Virus record (IMG/VR): IMGVR_UViG_3300009136_000029
Location: 1-28,266 of that record
DNA length: 28,266 nucleotides
Origin: a virus
Strand: one strand, 5' to 3'
The notes under the pieces were generated by a model. It did not search any database, was not told the origin of the DNA, and saw nothing but the letters and a program-made list of their open reading frames with translations. Made by a program: the position numbers and the translations under genes. This document shows positions 1 through 6,714 of this stretch, piece after piece (the first letter of the stretch is position 1; each line of letters begins with the position of its first letter).

Positions 1-144
1 TCTGTGAAATATGTATGGAGAATGAAGATGATAGATAAAGAGGGATTTAAAGAGTGGCGTTCTGAGCGAGCAGAATTAGAATATCAAGCCGCACTGGATT
101 ATATAGAGTATTTTAATAATAATGAGAATGAAAATGAGCGATAA
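1..144 (+). CDS. Partial small phage protein, possibly the C-terminal end of a DUF3310-like protein
   Basis: The frame is open from the first base of the window, so the 5' end is probably missing. The readable product is about 47 residues. It begins SVKYVWRMK and ends in an Asn/Glu-rich tail. The 'KYVWR ... AALDYIEYF' arrangement resembles the end of the DUF3310 family, which is common beside phage replication genes and has no firmly assigned function. Alternatively the gene starts inside the window at the ATG at 28, which has GGAG at 17-20 with a 7-base spacer and would give a 38-residue peptide. It overlaps the next gene by 23 bases in another frame. The family match is by eye and weak. Confidence 0.45.
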   Translation, partial: SVKYVWRMKMIDKEGFKEWRSERAELEYQAALDYIEYFNNNENENER

Positions 145-676
145 ACCAACAAAGACACATTGGCTACAAAATCCTAACAAGAACTATTTAGGACATTGGG
201 ACTTGCCAGAAGGGCGTGACGTTATATTAACTATAAAGTCCGCACAATGGGAAGAGGTTAAAAACCCAATTATAAACACTTCTGAGGCCAAAAGAGTTAT
301 TAGGTTTGAAGAGAAAGTAAAACCTTTTATATGCAATGAAACTAACTCACAATCAATCCTACGGTCTACAGGTACAAGTTATATGGAAGACTGCCAAGGA
401 CTGAAGATAAAGTTATTTCTTTCTCAGGTTAAGGTTAAAGGGCAAAACGTCGATTGTTTACGTGTTAAAGAGGTGCCTCAAAGTGAGCTAGTGGAAAAGG
501 TTATATCTAAAGAACAGCGTGAAGAGTTGGAAGGGTTAATTCCTTTGGCTGATAAGAGCGTGATGGATATATGCGAACTTATGCAAATTGATTCTTTAGC
601 GGCTTTACCGTTGATTAAGTTTAAAAATCTGTGCAAAAGATTAAATGAATTGAGCGAAGAAAATGCAGATAATTAA
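122..676 (+). CDS. Conserved phage protein of the KTHW...NP.YLG family, recombination-module partner
   Basis: This 184-residue soluble protein has no catalytic motif that I recognise. Its conserved layout is seen in many phages: an opening KTHWLQNPNKNYLGHWDL, a central KPFICNETNSQSI, then GTSYMEDCQGLKIKLFLSQV and a 'DCLRVKE' strand. The last 55 residues form a helical tail (EELEGLIPLADKSVMDICEL ... LPLIKFKNL) of the kind also seen at the end of phage annealing proteins. In other phages the family lies near RecT/Erf or YqaJ genes, as here, where it overlaps the exonuclease by 14 bases. A role in single-strand binding or annealing is inference. An alternative start is the ATG at 134; neither start has a good ribosome binding site. 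Confidence 0.85.
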   Translation: MRMKMSDKPTKTHWLQNPNKNYLGHWDLPEGRDVILTIKSAQWEEVKNPIINTSEAKRVIRFEEKVKPFICNETNSQSILRSTGTSYMEDCQGLKIKLFLSQVKVKGQNVDCLRVKEVPQSELVEKVISKEQREELEGLIPLADKSVMDICELMQIDSLAALPLIKFKNLCKRLNELSEENADN

Positions 677-1262
677 TTGCGAACAAGGGTCTGATGAATG
701 GCTCCAATTACGCCAAGGTGTGGCAACAGCTAGTAACTTCTCTAAGATTATTACGAGCAAGGGGGAGTTAAGCAAACAAATACGCGATTATGCTTTTCAG
801 TTGGTGAGTGAAACTATAACGAACCTACAAGACGAATCATATAAAAGTGCTGATATGCAGCGCGGTAATGATTTGGAACCTGACGCTAGGAACGCTTATC
901 AACAACACACTTTATCACTTGTTAAAGAGGTGGGATTTATGAAGAATGGTTTTTATGGCTATTCTCCAGATGGACTTATTGGTGATAATGGTTTGGTCGA
1001 GTTTAAATGTCCTAACCAAAAGACACACACGAAGTATTTATTTCAAGGTGCGTTACCAACTGAATATAAAGCCCAAGTTCAAGGCGGCCTTTATGTTTCA
1101 GAGCGTAAATGGTGTGATTTTGTTAGCTTCCACCCTAATTTTATAGAGGGTAAAAAGCTATTTATCATTAGAGTATTTAGGGATGAGGAGTTCATAGAAT
1201 GCCTTGCTAAGGGACTTGATAAACTAAACACTTACAAGGTTAATATAAAGAAGAAAGTGTAA
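663..1262 (+). CDS. YqaJ / lambda-type exonuclease (viral recombinase family)
   Basis: A 199-residue nuclease of the PD-(D/E)XK superfamily, expected to resect double-stranded DNA ends 5'-3' to make single strands for annealing during phage recombination. Visible motifs are the N-terminal QGSDEWLQLRQGVATAS (about residues 8-24), RGNDLEPDAR (67-76), the catalytic core GYSPDG...LVEFKCP (Asp103, Glu113, Lys115), and QVQGGLYV (138-145) with its conserved Gln. The length is normal for the family. The start overlaps the upstream gene by 14 bases, suggesting coupled translation. No RecT, Bet or Erf annealing partner is visible in the window; it may lie upstream, or the 184-residue neighbour may play that part. 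Confidence 0.95.
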   Translation: MQIINCEQGSDEWLQLRQGVATASNFSKIITSKGELSKQIRDYAFQLVSETITNLQDESYKSADMQRGNDLEPDARNAYQQHTLSLVKEVGFMKNGFYGYSPDGLIGDNGLVEFKCPNQKTHTKYLFQGALPTEYKAQVQGGLYVSERKWCDFVSFHPNFIEGKKLFIIRVFRDEEFIECLAKGLDKLNTYKVNIKKKV

Positions 1263-1291
1263 CACTTATAACAAAGACAGGAGAAGAATAA

Positions 1292-1552
1292 ATGAAGATG
1301 GAAATTTACAGTTTTAAAGATAAAACACCTAAACGCGGTAAGATTGTTTGCTTTAGTGAAGAGGACGCACAAGCCAACTTCTATTTTTTAGATGGACGTG
1401 GTGATGCGTGGAGTAGGACTGATGAAACTTGTGGTTGGGAGCACGCTTGTAGAGCAGAAGATTTAAGTTCGTACAGGTGGGGTCATTATAGCCATTGGGC
1501 CAGAACAGACAAGGTCTTCAATATGGAGTATGATATTCCAAAGGATGATTAA
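1292..1552 (+). CDS. Small phage protein of unknown function
   Basis: An 86-residue acidic, aromatic-rich protein with six Trp/Tyr-dense patches such as WSRTDETCGWEHACR and YRWGHYSHWART. I do not recognise the family. There is no signal peptide or membrane segment. The start is well supported: AGGAGA at 1279-1284 lies about 8 bases before the ATG. The stop codon abuts the start of the zinc nuclease gene (TAA at 1550-1552, ATG at 1553), so the two are probably co-translated. By context it belongs to the recombination operon. Confidence 0.8.
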   Translation: MKMEIYSFKDKTPKRGKIVCFSEEDAQANFYFLDGRGDAWSRTDETCGWEHACRAEDLSSYRWGHYSHWARTDKVFNMEYDIPKDD

Positions 1553-1849
1553 ATGCCTAAGAAGAACCTAACAGCAGTAGAGAAACGATACCGTCAATAT
1601 TTACGGACGTTTCCCTGCTACGCTTGTGGGATTGAAGGGGAAACTAATTGCGGCCACCATCTAACATTCGTTAAGTCGATTATGGGCGGTAAAGCAGAAG
1701 AAGAGTATCAAGTGCCTATGTGTTTCTGGTGTCATATCGAGAAATTACATAGACATGGTGAGCGAAGCTTCTGGGCTGCACTAGGAATTACAGAAGAAGA
1801 GTTAATAGAATACGCTAACGAATTATATAGGAAATACCATGACAGATAA
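1553..1849 (+). CDS. HNH-type zinc nuclease, Ref / DUF968-like
   Basis: A 98-residue protein with a treble-clef zinc site: CYAC (Cys22, Cys25), GHHLTF (His35-His36), VPMCFWCH (Cys57, Cys60, His61) and LHRHGERSFW. The order CxxC, HH, P-C-x-x-C-H, H-x-H-G followed by F-W and a C-terminal helix ending 'ANELYRKY' matches phage HNH proteins of the Ref (RecA-dependent nuclease) and DUF968 group. A role in phage recombination or branch processing is inferred from the family and from sitting with the exonuclease. AAGGA at 1541-1545 precedes the ATG by 7 bases. The gene overlaps the next one by 11 bases. Confidence 0.85.
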   Translation: MPKKNLTAVEKRYRQYLRTFPCYACGIEGETNCGHHLTFVKSIMGGKAEEEYQVPMCFWCHIEKLHRHGERSFWAALGITEEELIEYANELYRKYHDR

Positions 1850-2408
1850 TGCAGTAATAGCGGGTGAATATGTTACATTTAAACATGTAAAGACTAGAAA
1901 GGTTGTAGTGCTGGAAGTGGAAGTGCCAGAAGAGTTATTTCAAGACGTAATAACAAAGCTTGGTATGCCTATTGGCGGTGAGTCAAAACCTGTTGCGGTA
2001 TGCTTATTAAACTCCAAGATAATCAACAAAGAATATCTACCAAATGGGACTGACGCTGCAAAAGAACTTGGTATGGATGGGCCTATTACTCAGTTTACAG
2101 TTACGAAGCGCGAAGAGAAATCAGAAGGGGAGAAGCTTAGAATTAGAGCTGTTATGCTCTGTAAAGAAGAGAGCTTCCATAGATTTGTGGCACAATCAGG
2201 CTTTGAGCTTCTTGCTGATACTACCGAGGAAGATAACGAGATAATCTGCAAGGAATATATATTGGTTAGCTGTGGAATTAATTCACGCGCTGAACTTACT
2301 AAAGATAAAAGAGCGCAGTCCCACTTCCGAATTCTCGATGAGGCTTACAAAGAATGGTGCAAACCCTCCGTTGAAGAGCAATACAGCTATTTTGAACAAT
2401 ACGTGTGA
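1839..2408 (+). CDS. Conserved phage protein, two-domain, unknown function
   Basis: A 189-residue protein. The first half begins 'AGEYVTFKHVKTRKVVVLEV' and continues as a beta-rich domain to about residue 85 (VPEELF ... PVAVCLLN). The second half contains a helical segment 'CKEESFHRFVAQSGF' and then 'ILVSCGINSRAELTKD' followed by 'F..LDEAYKEW'. The same two-part design recurs in phages beside HNH nucleases and recombination genes, but I know of no established activity. The second part appears as a separate short domain elsewhere, so a DNA- or protein-binding module is possible; this is inference. It overlaps the zinc nuclease gene by 11 bases. Confidence 0.85.
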   Translation: MTDNAVIAGEYVTFKHVKTRKVVVLEVEVPEELFQDVITKLGMPIGGESKPVAVCLLNSKIINKEYLPNGTDAAKELGMDGPITQFTVTKREEKSEGEKLRIRAVMLCKEESFHRFVAQSGFELLADTTEEDNEIICKEYILVSCGINSRAELTKDKRAQSHFRILDEAYKEWCKPSVEEQYSYFEQYV

Positions 2409-2415
2409 GGATAAC

Positions 2416-2493
2416 ATGCCAAACCAAGAACAACTAGACGCATACTGGAAAGAAGAAGACGAATGGGAGTTGCAGGACTTCGCGTGGGGTTAA
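2416..2493 (+). CDS. Very small acidic ORF, 25 residues
   Basis: ATG at 2416 follows GAGG at 2407-2410 by 5 bases and encodes a 25-residue peptide rich in Glu, Asp and Trp (MPNQEQLDAYWKEEDEWELQ...). It is the last gene of the + strand operon. Its TAA (2491-2493) overlaps the stop codon of the converging - strand gene. A longer in-frame ORF starting at 2272 would lie inside the previous gene and has no better start signal, so the short form is preferred. The function is unknown. Confidence 0.5.
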   Translation: MPNQEQLDAYWKEEDEWELQDFAWG

Positions 2494-2906
2494 CGCTTAG
2501 ACTTCTTGCACTCTTCTGTAGGGTATGCACAAACGGCCTTTACATCGTCTTTAGAAGGGCAGGGTTTATTAATTGACTGCAATGCGTCTTTAATGATTTT
2601 ACTTTGACATAAAACCGCGTGAGCTGCTTCATAATCGCCTATAGCTATGTATATCTTTGAAAACTCTCTTATGTTACAGGGTTTACTTTCCTTAGTGCCA
2701 CCAAGTGATAAACCTAAAAATTGGCGTTGAACACCTGCGCTATAAGACCCCAGGCAATCACTTGTGCTTACAATAGTTGGAGCGTTTGCACTCCTGACTG
2801 GTTGCTTGTCACCTTCAATAACAATGTTTTTATTATTGCTGTAGTGCCACGGGACGGCCAATGAAAAAGATGGTAATAATATTAAAACTATTAGTAATCT
2901 AATCAT
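2490..2906 (-). CDS. Secreted small phage protein of the lysis region, unknown function
   Basis: A 138-residue protein with a clear N-terminal signal peptide (MIRLLIVLILLPSFSLA, no lipobox Cys). The mature part contains about six Cys and a conserved-looking core: 'SDCLGSYSAGVQRQFLGLSL' then 'CNIREFSKIYIAIGDYEAAH' and 'VLCQS'. Proteins with the pattern C-x-G-S-x-S-A-G-V ... C ... A-x-x-x-x-C occur in proteobacterial phages and genome islands without a known role. Export, paired Cys and position just after the holin suggest an envelope function during lysis or superinfection; that is inference. AAGGGG precedes the start by 7 bases. It is the last gene of the - strand operon. Confidence 0.85.
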   Translation of the reverse strand: MIRLLIVLILLPSFSLAVPWHYSNNKNIVIEGDKQPVRSANAPTIVSTSDCLGSYSAGVQRQFLGLSLGGTKESKPCNIREFSKIYIAIGDYEAAHAVLCQSKIIKDALQSINKPCPSKDDVKAVCAYPTEECKKSKR

Positions 2907-2917
2907 AGCCTAACCCC

Positions 2918-3292
2918 TTACTTTTTAAACCTATCTGCAAACCACCAAGTGCCTGCCATTGAAGAAAACTCTAATGCACTTGCAATAATTACCGCTTTCC
3001 CCGCTACATCGGTAAAGAAAAAGAATACCGTTACTATTGTTAGTGAGTAAAATGTAAGTACTGGCCTCACCATAGCCCTAATATTTGCAACCCACCTGCT
3101 AACATCTTGCCCTAATGTTTTATCATGGTTATATGACTCTACTATAGCGGCCTTGCCAGCGTTTAATTTTGCTTTTTCGTATTCATCAGACCGCTTTTTT
3201 TCTTCCACTTTCGCTTGTTGCTTTTCGCGGTAGATTCCCAAGGCCTGATTTCCTAAGCTACCCAAAGCCCCTAATATTGCACCTGTTATCAT
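2918..3292 (-). CDS. Holin, three transmembrane segments (gene-transfer-agent type)
   Basis: A 124-residue membrane protein. It has a hydrophobic N-terminal segment (residues 1-18), a charged middle (20-60), then two strong transmembrane helices (about 76-94 and 99-119) and a basic end DRFKK. The stretch 'SRWVANIRAMVRPVLTFY' followed by 'FSSMAGTWWFADRF' fits the 3TM holin family described for gene-transfer-agent release. It would permeabilise the inner membrane so that the endolysin encoded just upstream reaches peptidoglycan. The start is preceded by AGGAGGG with a short spacer. Confidence 0.85.
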   Translation of the reverse strand: MITGAILGALGSLGNQALGIYREKQQAKVEEKKRSDEYEKAKLNAGKAAIVESYNHDKTLGQDVSRWVANIRAMVRPVLTFYSLTIVTVFFFFTDVAGKAVIIASALEFSSMAGTWWFADRFKK

Positions 3293-3301
3293 AATACCCT
3301 C

Positions 3302-3670
3302 CTAACTATCAATTTCAAAGTGAGGCATATCTTTAAGATTTTTAAAGTCACCGCCCCACTTTAGTTTAACACCGTATTTAAACGCTATAGCTTCTATTGT
3401 ACCAGCTAATCTAGCAAAACGCTCTGTATCATTCCAATCTATAGGATAAGGGGCTATATCAACCGCCATTGAAGGGTGGCTATTATGCTTAGACTCACCC
3501 CATTTCGCACCGCTTGCGCCTTTTTCATAAGCTTTGTTTTGGTCTACCTCATTTCTGTGACCACATAAAACTGTAAAGTCAGTTATCTTGATTGCCTCTT
3601 TGCATATAACCTGCAATTTCTCGTGGCATGAGTTTAGTTTACCTTGTGATTTATCGCTGAATTTATTCAT
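3302..3670 (-). CDS. Endolysin, M15-family peptidoglycan peptidase
   Basis: A 122-residue zinc peptidase expected to cut peptide links in the host cell wall. The M15 zinc site is complete: SKHN..PSMAVD supplies the first His and the Asp, and KDMPHFEI supplies the second His with the D-x-P-H catalytic Asp. An N-terminal 'CGHRNEVDQNKAYEKGASG' also fits the family (R-x-x-x-x-Q-x-x-x-x-x-G-x-S-x). I chose the ATG at 3670 because AAAGG lies 9 bases upstream of it; the GTG at 3676 would place that site too close. It overlaps the upstream membrane protein gene by 8 bases and is followed by the holin, a compact lysis cassette. Confidence 0.93.
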   Translation of the reverse strand: MNKFSDKSQGKLNSCHEKLQVICKEAIKITDFTVLCGHRNEVDQNKAYEKGASGAKWGESKHNSHPSMAVDIAPYPIDWNDTERFARLAGTIEAIAFKYGVKLKWGGDFKNLKDMPHFEIDS

Positions 3671-4055
3671 AACCACGCACCTTTAATTGCTCTTTTATAT
3701 TAGCTATATCTTCCTTATTTCTCGCTACATCTTCCTTGTTTCTCTCTCCATCTTCCTTGTTTCTCTCTACGTTACTTTGCAGCATTTTGTAAGCTGATGT
3801 AGCTTTCTCTCTGCCTACGTCCAGCCTATTATACAACTGGTTTATTCTGTCGTTAGTGGCAATATTCATAATACCTATATCACCACGAAGAAGCTTTAAT
3901 TCTTCAGTGTTTGTATTTGTTGCTTTTATTTGGAAATTTCCAATAACACCCAATGTGCCAACTAGAACAGTTACAAAAAAAGCAATTACCCATGTTAAAT
4001 ATTTATTCTCAGCTCTCAACACGGAAGCTGTTATATCTAATTTTCCTTCAGTCAT
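3663..4055 (-). CDS. Membrane-anchored coiled-coil protein of the lysis cassette (spanin-like candidate)
   Basis: A 130-residue protein. It has a short cytoplasmic N-terminus, one transmembrane helix (about residues 19-41) and then a long charged helical region to the C-terminus, predicted to be coiled coil. Residues 96-116 are three near-identical seven-residue units (VERNKED, GERNKED, VARNKED), a perfect heptad repeat. This topology matches an inner-membrane spanin, and the gene lies immediately before the endolysin. No recognisable outer-membrane spanin with a lipobox is seen. Alternatives are a holin-like or anti-holin membrane protein. The function is inferred from topology and neighbours only. 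Confidence 0.8.
   Translation of the reverse strand: MTEGKLDITASVLRAENKYLTWVIAFFVTVLVGTLGVIGNFQIKATNTNTEELKLLRGDIGIMNIATNDRINQLYNRLDVGREKATSAYKMLQSNVERNKEDGERNKEDVARNKEDIANIKEQLKVRGYE
3708..3770 (-). repeat. Three tandem 21-base units encoding heptads
   Basis: Three adjacent copies of a 21-base unit (3708-3728, 3729-3749, 3750-3770), differing at only a few positions, encode the R-N-K-E-D heptads of the membrane coiled-coil protein. The unit length is a whole number of codons and of coiled-coil turns, so copy-number change would lengthen or shorten the coil without shifting the frame. Confidence 0.9.
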
Positions 4056-4058
4056 GTC

Positions 4059-4700
4059 TTATAGCCCCAAAGTTGTTTTAATTTCAGTCAATAAAGTAGG
4101 ATATTCAGCAAGGATAATACCAAGATTATGTGCATTATCGTTTTCAATATTATTACTAGCTCGTACATCAAAACGCGCACTTTTGAAATGCTTGGTTAAG
4201 CTTGCCATCGTATCAATAAGGCTTGGATAGTTTTCAGTCCCCGCAATTGGAACAATCTTATCATTCACCATATGGAAATGATATACTGGACCAGTATAAT
4301 CAAATTCTTCTGTAGCTAAATAAGGAGCGCATAAAGTAGTAATACTCGCAAAGTTAAATTCATCTAAGTATGCGGCCGCTTTGTAACACATCGCACCGCC
4401 ACCACTATGACCAGTTAGGCTTATTTTTGTTAAATCTATAATGTCATAATCCGCTTTTACAGACAATAGCAAACTGTGAATATAAGCAACATCATTAGAC
4501 TCACTACCCGCTTTCCATAGTTTTGTTTCTTCCGCACTAACATAAAGAATGTACGAATTTGGGTAAATATCTTCTAGCTTTATCGCGTTTTGAAAAGAAG
4601 CGGGCGCACCATAACTACCATGAAACGCCATGATTAACGACCCATCAGGAGCCGTTGGTGCTACTAAAATATTTGTTCTATTTTGAAATATATAATCCAT
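4059..4700 (-). CDS. Alpha/beta-hydrolase, LpqC / polyhydroxybutyrate-depolymerase-like esterase
   Basis: A 213-residue serine hydrolase. Visible elements in order are an oxyanion HG motif (MAFHGSYGAP, His27-Gly28), 'DVAYIHSLLLSVKADYDIID', the nucleophile elbow LTGHSGGGAMCYKAA (Ser99), a possible acid Asp147 in HMVNDKIVP, and the catalytic His191 in NDNAHNLG. The spacing matches the feruloyl-esterase / LpqC / depolymerase group, but there is no signal peptide and the length is short. It sits between the tail adhesins and the lysis genes, so a virion-borne or lysis-time activity that deacylates a host surface polymer is plausible; the substrate is unknown. The ribosome binding site is GAGGA before the ATG at 4700. 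Confidence 0.9.
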   Translation of the reverse strand: MDYIFQNRTNILVAPTAPDGSLIMAFHGSYGAPASFQNAIKLEDIYPNSYILYVSAEETKLWKAGSESNDVAYIHSLLLSVKADYDIIDLTKISLTGHSGGGAMCYKAAAYLDEFNFASITTLCAPYLATEEFDYTGPVYHFHMVNDKIVPIAGTENYPSLIDTMASLTKHFKSARFDVRASNNIENDNAHNLGIILAEYPTLLTEIKTTLGL

Positions 4701-4718
4701 AATTTTAATCCTCTTAGT

Positions 4719-5000
4719 TTAATCTAATAATCCATCATCAGGAAACCAACCAACAGCTTTAACTTGCGCATCTATATATACCGTCGAAGCAGCCCTTCCA
4801 CCTTCGTCAAACTGCCATATGTAATCGTCGTTATTTGTAGGGTGTGCTATAGGTTTCGAGTAATGTGTGGTTCGCGGCCTAGTGGGTGCAAGCTTACCTC
4901 TAAGGTAAGTTATTTTCCCCCCTTCTGGTATACCGAACCTAACCTTCATTGCCGTGTGTTCAGTAATATATTCCGCTAATGTTCCTCTGTGCCATCCCAT
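4719..5000 (-). CDS. Small protein of the tail cassette, unknown function
   Basis: A 93-residue protein with no family I recognise. It is Gly-, Pro- and Trp-containing and beta-prone (VRFGIPEGGKITYLRGKL; DDYIWQFDEGGRAAS), with no signal peptide or membrane segment. It starts one base after the stop of the LamG adhesin gene and is followed by the esterase gene, so it is probably a small tail component or a chaperone or partner of one of those two. Ribosome binding is likely through a GGGG tract within the last codons of the adhesin gene. Confidence 0.75.
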   Translation of the reverse strand: MGWHRGTLAEYITEHTAMKVRFGIPEGGKITYLRGKLAPTRPRTTHYSKPIAHPTNNDDYIWQFDEGGRAASTVYIDAQVKAVGWFPDDGLLD

Positions 5001-5001
5001 A

Positions 5002-6714
5002 CTAAAAACCCCATTTTTCTGTTAAGTAGTCCTCTACCTCTGTAGACTCAGCGCCAGAATGTAACCCTTGGTAAACGAGTATTTCAAACATATAACCAAG
5101 ATATCCGCCAACGCCACTGTTCCTAGCGTTTATTTTTAGCGAGGATAAACTATCTGAACCCGCAAGAACGGCTGTAGAGCCATCGCTCACACCATTCATA
5201 AAAATTTCTAGCGTACCGGCCCCAGATAAGTCCTGTTCTATTCTATGTATATAGTTTGTATCTGCTACAACTGACGATGTGCTTTGAAAGTCATTAATTA
5301 TATTGTCGCCCGTTATTACTCTAAACTTAGCGTTATTGTTTATTCCAAATAACAAGTCGATATCCGTATTACCGCCGTTACCTTTTTCATACATAAACCT
5401 AAACTCACTGTCAACTGTGGTTGGCCTATGTGCAATATATACCGTGAAATCACCCGTGGATAGGTTTAAGCTGCTATCGTGCGGAACCTCCAAGAAGTCG
5501 TTAGCCCCAAAGTTTATAGCACTAAGACCATTTTGCACCCCTGTCGTATAAACAGGCTGTGAACTCGCGGTTCCTTGAGCGCCTACATGTGTATTCGCTG
5601 AAATGCCATTCCATGAAGTAATATTTTCTGATACATCCCTTCCCACTTCGTCAGACTCATTACCCCTCATCCACAAACTTAAATCATCCGTTGGGATGTC
5701 AGGCACAGTTGCGACGTACGTATCGTTATGCCTAGTGCCTAATTGAGTGGCAACAATCGCCATTTGCGCGTCCGTTAAGTTCCCATTAAACATGTCAAAG
5801 CTTCGCACCCTTGAGTCGTTTGCAAGTGGTAATGTACCGCCACCATAAGCGCCTATATAAAACTCATTCGCGCTTGCTGTGGAGGTTGTGGTATTAAATG
5901 TGTCTGTTGCAGTTAAGCCGAGTGAACTATTAAGCCACACCGTAGACTCGTTAGTACTATGTTTATGAGAAACGGCAAGAAAGTTCCACTCGTCTGCATT
6001 TAAAGTTCCATTCGTTTCAATAGTTGTTGAATTTCCGCTATCGCCTCTTTGCAGCATCTTTAATTTATCGTCGGCAGCGAGGGTATACATCATAACCCCT
6101 TTGTTGGTAGTTCCCGCTTGTCTATTTGTTGCAAATACAGTATTTGCACTTTTATAGTAAACAGTCATTACCATAGTGTAATCTGCACCGCCCGTGGTCT
6201 TGTGTATAGCGTCTAAGAATGTACTTAGAGCGTTATCCCCTGCAAAACTGTCGTTGTTAAATGAGAAGTAGGCCGCTGGACTTCCTGCTGTTCCCGTGAA
6301 AGTTGGCGCACCGACACCAGTTCCAAAGTCGTATTCCGCTTGCAACTCTCCATCCGCAGGGGTTGGCTCTACATTCAAAAAGCTAGTCCCAGTACCAGGA
6401 TAGGAAGTTGCGAAAGTTGCGTCTAAATCAAACACACAACTAGCAACAAAATCACCCATAGGTAAGTTTAATAAGCTTGTTACATCGTGCCAACTCGCCA
6501 CCCCTAGTTGGGTTGCGAAATCCGCCTTTAAATCGTTTATATTTGTTGAGCTTGAGCCTGTTTGTTGTTGTAACCATGCAATAAAGCGTCCGTTGAATTC
6601 ACCAGAAGCTATACTAGCCGCGTCAAATAACGCCATCCAGTCCTCGTTATATGAGCCTGTCGTACTTGTAACAGCTCTCACCGCCGCTTGTCTTAATTCT
6701 TGGTTTGTACTCAT
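5002..6714 (-). CDS. Tail adhesin with two LamG / concanavalin-like lectin domains
   Basis: A 570-residue virion protein. Residues 1-85 form a helical head (ELRQAAVRAVTSTTGSYNED ... WLQQQ), probably for attachment or assembly. Residues about 95-335 and 345-570 are two jelly-roll domains of the LamG/concanavalin type. The first ends 'GNLTDAQMAIVATQLGTRHN' and the second ends 'EILVYQGLHSGAESTEVEDY' plus LTEKWGF, a typical LamG ending. It probably binds a surface glycan. I moved the start to the ATG at 6714, which overlaps the upstream stop as ATGA and has AGGAGG 7 bases upstream; an earlier frame start at 6747 lies inside the preceding gene. Confidence 0.88.
   Translation of the reverse strand: MSTNQELRQAAVRAVTSTTGSYNEDWMALFDAASIASGEFNGRFIAWLQQQTGSSSTNINDLKADFATQLGVASWHDVTSLLNLPMGDFVASCVFDLDATFATSYPGTGTSFLNVEPTPADGELQAEYDFGTGVGAPTFTGTAGSPAAYFSFNNDSFAGDNALSTFLDAIHKTTGGADYTMVMTVYYKSANTVFATNRQAGTTNKGVMMYTLAADDKLKMLQRGDSGNSTTIETNGTLNADEWNFLAVSHKHSTNESTVWLNSSLGLTATDTFNTTTSTASANEFYIGAYGGGTLPLANDSRVRSFDMFNGNLTDAQMAIVATQLGTRHNDTYVATVPDIPTDDLSLWMRGNESDEVGRDVSENITSWNGISANTHVGAQGTASSQPVYTTGVQNGLSAINFGANDFLEVPHDSSLNLSTGDFTVYIAHRPTTVDSEFRFMYEKGNGGNTDIDLLFGINNNAKFRVITGDNIINDFQSTSSVVADTNYIHRIEQDLSGAGTLEIFMNGVSDGSTAVLAGSDSLSSLKINARNSGVGGYLGYMFEILVYQGLHSGAESTEVEDYLTEKWGF

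Noticed and set aside
946-1146. 66-residue frame inside the exonuclease gene
   Set aside because: It lies wholly within a gene with intact catalytic motifs and has no independent ribosome binding site.
2476-2500. GCGT...ACGC stem at the converging operon ends as a bidirectional terminator
   Set aside because: The stem has only four pairs and no U tract follows on either strand.
3708-3770. Short direct repeats as a CRISPR-like array
   Set aside because: The units abut with no spacers and encode in-frame heptads of a coiled coil.
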